Shown here: positions 1-7,175 of the stretch, in pieces
Position numbering within the stretch: position 1 is the first letter of the stretch
How the letters are laid out: each line of letters begins with the position of its first letter
DNA from: Deltaproteobacteria bacterium
GTDB lineage: Bacteria; Desulfobacterota; Desulfobulbia; Desulfobulbales; BM004
DNA: 11,439 nt
Direction: 5' to 3'
Assembly: GCA_019312685.1 (NCBI GenBank)
Contig: JAFDCR010000137.1
Location: 1 to 11,439, forward strand
The notes under the pieces: model-generated
The model's database searches: none
Told to the model about the DNA's origin: nothing
Seen by the model: only the letters and a program-made list of their open reading frames with translations
Made by a program: the position numbers and the translations under genes

Positions 1-568
1 CCGGAAGCTCGTTGGGCAGTGTTCCCCCATTTGTATCGCAGAGCACCAGGCATTCAGCCCCGCCCTCCACAGCCTTATCTAAAGTGGCAAGGGCATATTC
101 GGTATTATACTTGAACCCGTCAAAGAAATGTTCGGCATCATAGAACAGATGTTCGATATGGGGTTTTAGATACTGTAAGGATTCAAGGATGATGGTGAGA
201 TTATCCTCAAGGGAAATACGCAATGCATCTCTGACATGGACATCCCATGTTTTACCGAAAATAGTTATGCCGGGGGTTTTTGCTTCAAGCAATGCCTGTA
301 GATTAGGGTCCTTATCTACCGGTTTATTAAAATTCCTGGTGCTGCCGAAGGCGGTGAGCTTGGCATGTTTGAGCGTATGACCTTGCATGGTTTTGAAGAA
401 TTCAACTGAACTGGGATTGGAACCGGGCCATCCTCCTTCAATGAAATCTATACCAAGTTCATCAAGTTTAAGGCTGATACGGATCCTGTCTTCAACAGTC
501 AGATTGAAGTTTTCCGCTTGGGTACCGTCCCTTAATGTCGTGTCGTATATATCTATCCTGGGATTCAT
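1..568 (-). CDS. cimA: (R)-citramalate synthase, N-terminal 189 residues (cut by window edge)
   Basis: The enzyme condenses acetyl-CoA with pyruvate to (R)-citramalate, the first step of the threonine-independent route to isoleucine. The reading frame opens at the ATG at 566-568 and stays open to the window edge. It begins MNPRIDIYDTTLRDGTQ, the N-terminal DxTLRDGxQ signature of the isopropylmalate/homocitrate/citramalate synthase barrel, which carries the catalytic Arg and a metal-binding Asp. The following FIEGGWPGSNP (about residues 40-50) is typical of the long CimA subfamily rather than LeuA. About 530 residues are expected, so roughly 340, including the C-terminal regulatory domain, lie outside. 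The start has only a weak Shine-Dalgarno. It follows lysC by 20 bp on the same strand, so the two are probably co-transcribed. The lysC-cimA pairing is, from memory, seen in Geobacter and relatives. The 2-isopropylmalate synthase LeuA is the less likely alternative. Confidence 0.9.
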   Translation of the reverse strand, partial: MNPRIDIYDTTLRDGTQAENFNLTVEDRIRISLKLDELGIDFIEGGWPGSNPSSVEFFKTMQGHTLKHAKLTAFGSTRNFNKPVDKDPNLQALLEAKTPGITIFGKTWDVHVRDALRISLEDNLTIILESLQYLKPHIEHLFYDAEHFFDGFKYNTEYALATLDKAVEGGAECLVLCDTNGGTLPNELP

Positions 569-588
569 TAGATCAATTATCTTTATTC

Positions 589-1077
589 TTATTGTTGTTC
601 ATCCATTTCCAGAGCGAATGCATCATGCAACGCCCTGACTGCAAGCTCCGTATATTTTTCTTCAATTACACAGGAAACTTTTATTTCAGATGTGCTGATC
701 ATCATGATGTTGATGCCCTCTTTCGACAGGACATGGAACATGGTGGAAGCAATGCCGGAGTGATTACGCATGCCCACTCCCACAATGGAAACTTTTACAA
801 TATTGTCTGCACTGCTCACATCCTCAGCGCCGATTTCAGCAGCAGTTTTTTTAACTATTTCCAATGCTTTTACATAGTCGGTACGGGGCACGGTGAAGGT
901 CAGGTCGGTCATCTCCCCTGCCCTGGTATTCTGAATGATCATGTCAACCACTATGCCCGCATCGGAAATAGGTATGAATATCTTGGAAGCAATACCGGGT
1001 TTATCCGGTACCTTGGAAATGGTAATTCTTGCTTCATTTTTATTATACGTTACTCCTGAAACCAGCATGGATTCCAT
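589..1077 (-). CDS. Aspartate kinase beta subunit from internal in-frame start (162 aa)
   Basis: This is a probable second product of lysC, containing only the two ACT regulatory domains. The internal ATG at 1075-1077 is codon 247 of the long frame and lies just before the first ACT domain, at the sequence MESMLVSGV. Directly upstream is GAGGAGG (1086-1092) with an 8-nt spacer, a far better ribosome site than that of the full-length start. In-frame overlapping alpha/beta aspartokinase genes are established for Bacillus subtilis LysC and Corynebacterium glutamicum, where the beta chain of about 160-170 residues combines with alpha in an alpha2-beta2 enzyme. The position and size here match that arrangement closely. 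The site is seen directly; translation from it is inferred. Confidence 0.7.
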   Translation of the reverse strand: MESMLVSGVTYNKNEARITISKVPDKPGIASKIFIPISDAGIVVDMIIQNTRAGEMTDLTFTVPRTDYVKALEIVKKTAAEIGAEDVSSADNIVKVSIVGVGMRNHSGIASTMFHVLSKEGINIMMISTSEIKVSCVIEEKYTELAVRALHDAFALEMDEQQ

Positions 1078-1815
1078 TTTTTCATCCTCCTCAACCACCC
1101 ATGTTCCCTCAGTATCAACAAATGTTGATCTGACATGCAGTGGGACTTTATATCGTTTTGCCAGACCCACTGAGCGAATATCAAGCACCTTTGCACCCAG
1201 ACTGGCCAGTTCCAACATTTCATCATATGAGATGCGTTCTATTTTTCGGGCTGAACTGCAGATATTGGGATCAGTGGTAAAAACTCCTTCAACATCTGTA
1301 AATATTTCACACTGGTCAGCATTAAGGGCTGCTGCCAGGGCCACTGCCGTAGTGTCGGACCCGCCCCTGCCCAGTGTGGTAATGTTGCCGTTTTCATCCA
1401 CTCCTTGAAATCCCGCCACCACAACTATTTTCCCCTGGTCCAGGCTGTTTTGGATCTTTTCCGTATCTATGGATTTTATTCTTGCCTTGGTGTATCTGCT
1501 GCTGGTCATTATTTTAACCTGATCACCCAGAAAAGAGATGGCATCATAACCGGCAGCTTTTACCGCCATGGCAAAAAGGGAAATGGTTACCTGTTCACCG
1601 GTAGAAAGTAAAACATCCATTTCTCTGGTGTCAGGCTGTTCCTGCATGCTATTTGCAAGTGCAATAAGGCGGTCGGTTTCTCCTGACATGGCGGAAAGCA
1701 CAACTACCATGCTATGCCCTTTCCGCGTGTAACCGAGAACACGTTCGGCAACGGCCTTTATTTTATCCGGCGAACCAACAGAGGTGCCACCATATTTTTG
1801 CACGATCAATGACAT
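589..1815 (-). CDS. lysC: Aspartate kinase, alpha subunit (full length, 408 aa)
   Basis: This enzyme phosphorylates L-aspartate, the first committed step to lysine, diaminopimelate, threonine and methionine. Residues 1 to about 240 form the amino-acid kinase domain, with the N-terminal KYGGTSVGS motif (residues 7-15) and a glycine-rich GRGGSDTTA segment near 150. Two ACT regulatory domains follow, at roughly 265-335 and 345-405. The length of 408 residues equals the classical monofunctional Bacillus/Corynebacterium-type enzyme that is inhibited by lysine and/or threonine. No homoserine dehydrogenase is fused. The ATG start is fixed by the conserved N-terminus, but almost no Shine-Dalgarno precedes it. 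A strong internal ribosome site inside the gene probably makes a separate beta subunit (own entry). No lysine riboswitch core was recognised upstream. cimA follows in the same direction. Confidence 0.95.
   Translation of the reverse strand: MSLIVQKYGGTSVGSPDKIKAVAERVLGYTRKGHSMVVVLSAMSGETDRLIALANSMQEQPDTREMDVLLSTGEQVTISLFAMAVKAAGYDAISFLGDQVKIMTSSRYTKARIKSIDTEKIQNSLDQGKIVVVAGFQGVDENGNITTLGRGGSDTTAVALAAALNADQCEIFTDVEGVFTTDPNICSSARKIERISYDEMLELASLGAKVLDIRSVGLAKRYKVPLHVRSTFVDTEGTWVVEEDEKMESMLVSGVTYNKNEARITISKVPDKPGIASKIFIPISDAGIVVDMIIQNTRAGEMTDLTFTVPRTDYVKALEIVKKTAAEIGAEDVSSADNIVKVSIVGVGMRNHSGIASTMFHVLSKEGINIMMISTSEIKVSCVIEEKYTELAVRALHDAFALEMDEQQ
1086..1092 (-). promoter_or_regulatory. Internal Shine-Dalgarno for the lysC beta subunit
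   Basis: On the minus strand this reads GAGGAGG, a near-perfect complement of the 16S rRNA 3' end, 8 nt before the ATG at 1077. It falls in codons for a Glu-rich linker (VVEEDEK), so amino-acid choice partly explains it. The spacing and the following Met make initiation likely. Confidence 0.65.
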
Positions 1816-2061
1816 AATTGTATGTTGATTAAGTTAGTATTAGGGCTGATATTCAAAACTGCCAAATGTAAACTTTATTGCCAAAAAAGCAACAATGTTT
1901 CCGTATTAGTTGCGATAATATATAAGTCTATTATATTTTCATGCGGAAACAAACATCTAATATGTTATAGGGCATTAAAAGAAAACCGCAACAATTTTGC
2001 AGCATTAATTTAACAATACTGCTTAAATCTTAACAATAAAACTTCCTGAAAAATATAAATA
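1816..2061. other. Divergent intergenic region between lysC and the M23 peptidase gene
   Basis: This 246-bp AT-rich stretch separates divergent genes and must hold promoters for both. No convincing protein gene is seen; a 63-codon frame at 1822-2013 has no ribosome site and no recognisable motif. A loose sigma-70-like pair on the plus strand is TTGCGA (1910-1915) with TATATT (1932-1937), spacer 16, which is weak evidence. The main structure is the nested dyad at 1896-1951 (own entry). Neither flanking start codon has a good Shine-Dalgarno. Confidence 0.5.
1896..1951. repeat. Nested inverted repeat, possible operator or leader hairpin
   Basis: The outer arms TGTTTCCGTAT (1896-1906) and ATGCGGAAACA (1941-1951) are complementary over 11 positions with one G-U wobble. 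Inside lies a second dyad, ATAATA (1915-1920) and TATTAT (1929-1934), around an 8-nt centre. The structure could be a protein-binding operator overlapping a promoter, or an RNA hairpin in the lysC leader. There is no T-run, so it is not an obvious terminator. Confidence 0.4.
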
Positions 2062-3438
2062 ATGGAATCCGGAAAAATTATAAAAAGTCTGGCCGTCTGC
2101 ATTTCAGTCTGGATAGGTATTGTTCTTGCTTTGTTGTCAGTCCATGCTGATTTTAATGATAATGCCACTGCTACTCCGCTTTCTGCAAATCACCCAGAGC
2201 AGAATTCCACTCTCGTCAATATTCCCGTAAATATTGAAATGGAAACATTTAAGCCGGATAATCAAGCCGCTGAACCGGCTTTGCCGCTTACTCAAAACGA
2301 GAAGATTATCGGGATAATAAAGAAAGGTGAAAGTTTAAATCTGGCAATGAAACGCCTGGATGTCCCCGATACCGTCAGAATTGACGTTATCAAAGGTTTC
2401 GGCAAATCTCTTGATTTTAAAATGCTTCAGCCCGGTGACCGCTTCACGATTATTTTAGACCCGAAAAATTCCATTGACCATGCAGTATATGAATCCGGTT
2501 TATTGAACACCTATATTCTTAAACGCAACGATGAGGGGCTTTGGGATGCGGCAAGACAGGCTGTTCCTTTGGAATGCAGGGTTGAAAGACTCTCCGGTGT
2601 TATTGATTCATCCCTTTATGCTGCCTTTCTGGAACTGAAGGAAGAACCAAAGCTTATCCATGCCTATGCTGATATTTTTTCTTCAAAAATTGACTTTAAT
2701 ACTGACACCCAAAAGGGAGACAGCTTTGAGTTGCTGGTGGAAAAATATTACAAGGATAATGTATTCGTAGGGTATGGCAAAATTCTGGTGGCAATTTACC
2801 AAAAACAGGACGTCAGGTTTCTGGGATATCATTATAGTTCCGAAAAAACACCTGCCGGTTATTTTGACCATGAAGGTAAAGCCCTGGGCACCTGGTTTAT
2901 ACGTTCACCAATCCCGTTTGGCCGGGTTACGTCACGATTTACTATGAGAAGAAAACATCCGGTTGACGGAGTTGTCCGTCCACACCTGGGAATCGACCTG
3001 GCTGCTCCCAGAGGTACCCCTGTAATGGCCACGGCTGAGGGAAGAGTGGAATTTATTGGCAGGAAAGGTGGTTTTGGTAAAACAGTTATCCTGAGGCATC
3101 ATGGTGGTTACAAGACTTATTACGGTCATTTGCATGGTTATAAAAAGGGATTGAAAAAAGGCAGTCTTGTCCAGCAGAAAGATATTATAGGTTATGTGGG
3201 GTCAACAGGAATATCCACCGGACCACACCTGGATTACCGCATCCAGCTCAATGGCATTTTCAAAAATCCCTTCGGCATCAAGTTTAAGGCCAAGACCGTC
3301 TTAGAAAGTGATGAATTTGAACTGTTCCTGCAGCAAAGTGATAGGATTGCCAAGCTTTTTGATTCCGATACTGGAAGGAAGATTCTCCAAGTCAATAAAA
3401 TTACCCTTACTGAAGACCATAAGATTTTCTTTCTTTAA
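2062..3438 (+). CDS. M23-family (LytM-type) envelope peptidase, MepM/Csd3-like, 458 aa
   Basis: This is a likely membrane-anchored murein endopeptidase acting in the periplasm. Residues 6-29 form a hydrophobic signal anchor, followed by a low-complexity linker. A LysM/OapA-like stretch lies around 80-140 (IIKKGESLNLAMKRL and LQPGDRFTII). A second Csd3/MepM-like domain lies around 200-275. The catalytic M23 domain follows at about 285-400. Visible motifs are HLGID (H308, D312), GHLH (H356, H358) and GPHLDYR (H389). In LytM-type enzymes the last motif is normally HxH and its second His is a zinc ligand; here that position is D391. I believe Asp occurs there in some proteobacterial relatives, so activity may be retained with a D ligand or lost. 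The start has no clear Shine-Dalgarno. It leads a plus-strand gene run and is 15 bp from trmL. Confidence 0.88.
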   Translation: MESGKIIKSLAVCISVWIGIVLALLSVHADFNDNATATPLSANHPEQNSTLVNIPVNIEMETFKPDNQAAEPALPLTQNEKIIGIIKKGESLNLAMKRLDVPDTVRIDVIKGFGKSLDFKMLQPGDRFTIILDPKNSIDHAVYESGLLNTYILKRNDEGLWDAARQAVPLECRVERLSGVIDSSLYAAFLELKEEPKLIHAYADIFSSKIDFNTDTQKGDSFELLVEKYYKDNVFVGYGKILVAIYQKQDVRFLGYHYSSEKTPAGYFDHEGKALGTWFIRSPIPFGRVTSRFTMRRKHPVDGVVRPHLGIDLAAPRGTPVMATAEGRVEFIGRKGGFGKTVILRHHGGYKTYYGHLHGYKKGLKKGSLVQQKDIIGYVGSTGISTGPHLDYRIQLNGIFKNPFGIKFKAKTVLESDEFELFLQQSDRIAKLFDSDTGRKILQVNKITLTEDHKIFFL

Positions 3439-3453
3439 GCAACAGCCGCTTTA

Positions 3454-3918
3454 ATGAAATCCTTATTTAATGTTGTCCTGGTAGAGCCGGAAATACCCCC
3501 TAATACAGGAACAATTGCAAGATTGTGCGGCGCGACCGATACAATTCTGCATCTTGTAAAACCCTTAGGTTTCAGTACTGACGATAAACACCTGAAACGT
3601 GCCGGACTCGACTACTGGAAATATGTAAAAATCATTTACTGGGAAAGCTTTGATGAATTCCTGGACGCCCAGGATGAAAGAAAACTTTATTTTTTCACAA
3701 AAAAGACAGGCAGGCCATATACCGAAGCTCAATTCAAGCCTGGGGATTTTCTTATTTTGGGAAGGGAAACGAAAGGCTTGCCAGAAGAGGTAATAAGGCT
3801 GTATATAGATCGCTGTTATACAATACCGATGAGTAATCCTAATATCAGAAGCCTTAACCTTGCCAACGCCGCAGGAATCGTTTTGTATGAAGCCCTTCGT
3901 CAGCAGTCCCTGTGGTAA
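3454..3918 (+). CDS. trmL: tRNA (cytidine/uridine-2'-O-)-methyltransferase, wobble position 34
   Basis: This is a SPOUT-fold enzyme that uses SAM to methylate the 2'-O of the wobble nucleotide (C34/U34) in tRNA-Leu isoacceptors. Its 154 residues match the minimal single-domain TrmL (YibK) length. Signature segments are visible: VLVEPEIPPNTGTIARLC near the N-terminus (NTG motif), LILGRETKGLP at about residues 105-115, and IPMSNPNIRSLNLANAAGI at about 124-142, which together make the knotted SAM site. The gene follows the M23 peptidase by 15 bp, suggesting co-transcription. No close Shine-Dalgarno is evident before its ATG, so translation may be coupled to the upstream gene. An 82-bp gap to serC shows no terminator hairpin. 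TrmH-family relatives are larger, so the assignment is firm. Confidence 0.93.
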   Translation: MKSLFNVVLVEPEIPPNTGTIARLCGATDTILHLVKPLGFSTDDKHLKRAGLDYWKYVKIIYWESFDEFLDAQDERKLYFFTKKTGRPYTEAQFKPGDFLILGRETKGLPEEVIRLYIDRCYTIPMSNPNIRSLNLANAAGIVLYEALRQQSLW

Positions 3919-4000
3919 GGGTTTTAGCTTAAGTCTCAGGGATACTCCTTCAGAAAACAATTCAGTTTTTTAAATATATTTAACATGGAGGAAATTTTAC

Positions 4001-5083
4001 ATGCCTGATCGTATTTATAATTTCAGTGCCGGACCTGCCACCCTGCCCTATGAAGTGCTTGTGCAGGCTGCCAAAGATATCGTCAACTTCAATAACATCG
4101 GTATCGGCCTTATTGAAATGAGCCACCGCAGTAAGGAGTTTATAGCAGTTGTTGATGAGTGTGAATCGCTTCTGCGTGAACTGCTGGCAATCCCTGATAA
4201 CTATAAGATTCTGTTTCTGCAGGGCGGGGCTTCGACCCAGTTTGCCATGGTGCCGATGAACCTTCTGCAGCAGGGCAAAAAAGCCACATACCTGAATACC
4301 GGCACCTGGGCTAAGAAGGCGATTAAGGAGGCAAAGCTGTTCGGCGATATAGACATAGCTTATTCGAGTGAAGAGACTGTTTTTGACCGGGTTCCCCTGC
4401 CGGATGAGTACAAGGCTGCCCCTGGTGCCGAATATCTCTACTTCGTATCCAACAACACGATTTACGGCACCCAGTTTCATCAGTTTCCCGAAACCGAGGC
4501 AGATCTTGTCTGCGATATGTCTTCGGACATACTGTCGCGATCGATCGATGTCAGCCGCTTTGGGATAATCTTTGCCGGAGCCCAGAAAAATATGGGACCT
4601 GCCGGCTGTACCGTGGTTGTCATCCGGGAAGATTTATTGACCAAAACTCCGGAAAATGTCCCCACCATGTTTCGTTATAAAACCCATGCAGATAAAGGCT
4701 CAATGTTCAATACACCGCCTTGTTTTGCCATATATACCATAGGCCTTGTCCTGAAATGGCTCAAAAATATGGGCGGTCTGCCGGTGATGGAGAAACTGAA
4801 TCACGACAAGGCCGAGCTGCTGTACAGTGCTATCGACAACAGCGATTTTTACAGGGGACATGCCAAATTCGATTCCCGGTCAATAATGAATGTGACCTTC
4901 AACCTGCCGACTCCGGAACTGGAGGCAAAGTTTATCAGAGAGGCTGCTGATCTTTCCCTAAATGGACTAAAAGGACACAGGTCTGTGGGAGGCTGCAGGG
5001 CTTCAATTTATAATGCCTTCCCGCGTGAAGGGGTTAAGAAGCTTGTTGAATTTATGAATGAATTCGAGAAGAAAAACAGCTGA
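4001..5083 (+). CDS. serC: Phosphoserine aminotransferase
   Basis: This PLP enzyme converts 3-phosphohydroxypyruvate and glutamate to O-phosphoserine and 2-oxoglutarate, the second step of serine synthesis; in many bacteria it also acts in pyridoxine synthesis. At 360 residues it has the family's usual length. The N-terminus YNFSAGPATLP and the conserved EMSHRSKEF are diagnostic. GGASTQFAMVPMNLL is the phosphate/cofactor-binding segment, and the PLP-binding lysine is K196 in FAGAQKNMGPAG. The C-terminus has GLKGHRSVGGCRASIYNAFP. The start is supported by GGAGG at 3987-3991, 9 nt before the ATG, the best ribosome site in this gene run. serA is not adjacent; the next gene is a radical SAM protein 15 bp downstream. 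Confidence 0.96.
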   Translation: MPDRIYNFSAGPATLPYEVLVQAAKDIVNFNNIGIGLIEMSHRSKEFIAVVDECESLLRELLAIPDNYKILFLQGGASTQFAMVPMNLLQQGKKATYLNTGTWAKKAIKEAKLFGDIDIAYSSEETVFDRVPLPDEYKAAPGAEYLYFVSNNTIYGTQFHQFPETEADLVCDMSSDILSRSIDVSRFGIIFAGAQKNMGPAGCTVVVIREDLLTKTPENVPTMFRYKTHADKGSMFNTPPCFAIYTIGLVLKWLKNMGGLPVMEKLNHDKAELLYSAIDNSDFYRGHAKFDSRSIMNVTFNLPTPELEAKFIREAADLSLNGLKGHRSVGGCRASIYNAFPREGVKKLVEFMNEFEKKNS

Positions 5084-5098
5084 TTATGAATTTTAATC

Positions 5099-5968
5099 GT
5101 GAACTATGAAGGAAATATAATCCGACCCCCAAGTGAGGCCCATTCGATAATTCTGCAGATTTCCGTCGGCTGTTCCCATAATAAGTGCACTTTCTGCGGC
5201 GCATATAAGCGGGTGCGTTTCCGCATCAAGGACTCCGTAACCATCAATGAGGATATTGCCTTTGCGGGAAAATACTGCCGGCAGCAGAAAAGGGTGTTCA
5301 TCGGTGACGGTGATGCCCTGATCATCCCGACTGACAGACTGGGGCGGATTTTTTCCGATATCAGAGAAAATCTTCCCTGGGTGAACCGCATCAGTCTTTA
5401 TGGCAACGCTAAAAGTGTTCTCAGAAAAACTCATGCTGAACTGCTGAGTCTGAAAAAATTTGGACTTGACAGAATTTATATGGGGCTTGAAAGCGGTCAC
5501 GATCCAACCTTGAAAAAAATCCATAAGGGGGTAACAGCGGAGCAGATGATTAAAGCGGCCGGGATGATTCGAAATGCCGGTCTCTTTCTGTCTGTTACTG
5601 TTCTGCTTGGTATTGCCGGCATTGATGATTCAGATATCCATGCCATGGAAACAGGCCGTGTTGCAAGTGATATGAGGCCAAATCAGATAGCTGCCCTGAC
5701 TTTGATGCTTCTAGAAAATACACCTTTATACAGGGATGCGGTCAACGGTTTATTTCAGTTGCCTGACCGGATAATGCTTCTTACGGAACTCAAAACCCTG
5801 GTCAAAAATATAGATTTGGACCGTGTGCAGTTTCAGGCAAATCATGCCTCAAATTATCTGCCAATCTCTGGAAGGCTTGCCAGGGATAAAAAAAATATTC
5901 TTAGAACCATTGAAGAGGGCTTAAAGGGCGGACACCATCTCAGGAGTGAATCCTTAAGAGCCCTTTAA
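5099..5968 (+). CDS. Uncharacterised radical SAM protein, GTG start, 289 aa
   Basis: This is a radical S-adenosylmethionine enzyme of unknown reaction. The iron-sulfur motif is near the N-terminus: GCSHNKCTFC, with cysteines 25, 30 and 33. That is CX4CX2C instead of the canonical CX3CX2C. I recall similar GCxHNKCTFC motifs in uncharacterised relatives (Fe-S oxidoreductases of the COG1032 type), so the extra residue is probably a family trait and not a sequencing error. IYMGLESGHD at about residues 126-135 resembles the SAM-binding ridge, and a TIM-barrel pattern continues to about 230. GTG is the only sensible start: the in-frame codons upstream reach a stop at 5087-5089, and the family-like N-terminus begins here. 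The gene is 15 bp after serC and 4 bp before rlmN, so it is almost surely in that operon. The substrate cannot be named from sequence. Confidence 0.85.
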   Translation: MNYEGNIIRPPSEAHSIILQISVGCSHNKCTFCGAYKRVRFRIKDSVTINEDIAFAGKYCRQQKRVFIGDGDALIIPTDRLGRIFSDIRENLPWVNRISLYGNAKSVLRKTHAELLSLKKFGLDRIYMGLESGHDPTLKKIHKGVTAEQMIKAAGMIRNAGLFLSVTVLLGIAGIDDSDIHAMETGRVASDMRPNQIAALTLMLLENTPLYRDAVNGLFQLPDRIMLLTELKTLVKNIDLDRVQFQANHASNYLPISGRLARDKKNILRTIEEGLKGGHHLRSESLRAL

Positions 5969-5972
5969 TTTT

Positions 5973-7016
5973 ATGAATACTTTAGATATTACCAATTTCT
6001 CCCTGCCACAATTGACTGAACTCCTGGTAAGTCTTGGCCTGCCAAAATACCGGGCTATCCAGATCTTTGCCTGGCTTTACAGGCCCCATATCTCGAGTTT
6101 TTCCCAAATGACGGATCTGCCCAAGGAACTGCGTAATACACTTGCAGACGAGATAGTCTTTGAATGGCCGCAAATTGCCGCGGTTGAACGCTCAAAGGAC
6201 GGAACGGCCAAGTACGGTTTCAAGCTCAAGGATGACCGTTTTATTGAGGCGGTGCTTATTCCTGAGGAGACCAGAAGTACCCTTTGTGTTTCTTCGCAGG
6301 TAGGTTGTGCCATGGGGTGTGAATTCTGTCTGACCGGCAGTCTGGGGTTCAAGCGCAACCTGACTCCGGGGGAAATAGTCGGTCAGGTCGTCAAAGTCAG
6401 GGACTGGATACTTGATATGGATGAATCGATTCCTGGATTGAACAATCTTGTGTTCATGGGAATGGGTGAGCCCCTGGCAAATTTCGATAATCTTTTGGTT
6501 GCCCTTGATATTCTTACAGAGCAGCGTGGGCTGGATTTTTCCGAGCGGCGGATAACTGTTTCCACCTGCGGCCTGGTGCATAAAATCATCGAACTTGGCG
6601 AGAAGACCAAGGTAAACCTGGCGGTCTCGCTTCATTCGGTAAATGATGCCGTCCGCTCACAGTTAATGCCGATCAACAGAACATATCCGGTTGCAAAACT
6701 GTTGGAAGCCTGTAGAAAGTTTCCAATGCCAAAACGGAAACGGATCATGTTTGAATATGTCTTGATAAAAGACATTAATGATTCTGTTGCAGATGCCGAG
6801 ATGCTGGCAGAAAAACTGAAGGGAATACCATGCAAAATAAACCTGCTGCCATTTAATGAAAGCAAGGAGGTTGTTTTCCGTAAGCCTTCTGATGAACAGA
6901 TTGAATTGTTTCAGAAAACACTCTGGAACGCAGGATATACAGTTCTTGTCCGTTCAAGCCGGGGGGCAGATATTTCAGCTGCATGTGGTCAACTTGCCGG
7001 CAAAAAGAGTCTATAA
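5973..7016 (+). CDS. rlmN: Dual-specificity RNA methyltransferase (23S rRNA A2503 / tRNA A37 C2-methylation)
   Basis: This radical SAM enzyme methylates C2 of A2503 in 23S rRNA and of A37 in some tRNAs, affecting peptidyl-transferase fidelity. Its 347 residues are normal for the family. An N-terminal RlmN accessory domain covers about 1-95. The cluster motif GCAMGCEFC has cysteines 112, 116 and 119. FMGMGEPLAN follows at about 160, and HSVNDAVRSQLMPINR is the family signature. The C-terminal SRGADISAACGQLAG supplies the second catalytic cysteine (C338), which carries the transient methyl group; ACGQL is the usual RlmN ending and argues against a Cfr resistance enzyme. It lies 4 bp after the radical SAM gene and is the last gene of the plus-strand run. 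No hairpin terminator follows directly. Confidence 0.96.
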   Translation: MNTLDITNFSLPQLTELLVSLGLPKYRAIQIFAWLYRPHISSFSQMTDLPKELRNTLADEIVFEWPQIAAVERSKDGTAKYGFKLKDDRFIEAVLIPEETRSTLCVSSQVGCAMGCEFCLTGSLGFKRNLTPGEIVGQVVKVRDWILDMDESIPGLNNLVFMGMGEPLANFDNLLVALDILTEQRGLDFSERRITVSTCGLVHKIIELGEKTKVNLAVSLHSVNDAVRSQLMPINRTYPVAKLLEACRKFPMPKRKRIMFEYVLIKDINDSVADAEMLAEKLKGIPCKINLLPFNESKEVVFRKPSDEQIELFQKTLWNAGYTVLVRSSRGADISAACGQLAGKKSL

Positions 7017-7175
7017 TTACCCTTAATTAGGTACAGGATTTTGCCCGTTAATATTCAAAACCTGAGATTAAATAAAAAAAATGTTTATCATCATGTTATC
7101 AAAGTGTATTATGGCATATCATTTAATTTTACCCGGCAGTTCATTTGCAAGCCCAATTAAAATTAGGAGAACATC
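7017..7175. other. AT-rich intergenic region before the PilZ-like gene
   Basis: These 159 bp contain no ORF and no obvious hairpin terminator for the upstream operon. The sequence at 7010-7027 closely resembles the stretch upstream of the deaminase gene at 10270-10286 (TCTATAATTACCCT followed by AATTA). The only clear signal is the ribosome site AGGAG just before 7176. A promoter for the small gene is expected but could not be assigned with confidence. Confidence 0.4.

Noticed and set aside
1822..2013. Plus-strand frame of 63 codons in the lysC/M23 intergenic region.
   Set aside because: There is no Shine-Dalgarno, the composition is that of AT-rich noncoding DNA, and it overlaps the dyad structures and likely promoters.
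1816..2061. Lysine riboswitch upstream of lysC.
   Set aside because: On the minus strand I see no conserved lysine-aptamer core elements and no terminator hairpin before the lysC start.
5973..7016. Cfr-type antibiotic-resistance methyltransferase instead of RlmN.
   Set aside because: The length, the ACGQLAG C-terminus and the housekeeping neighbours all point to RlmN.
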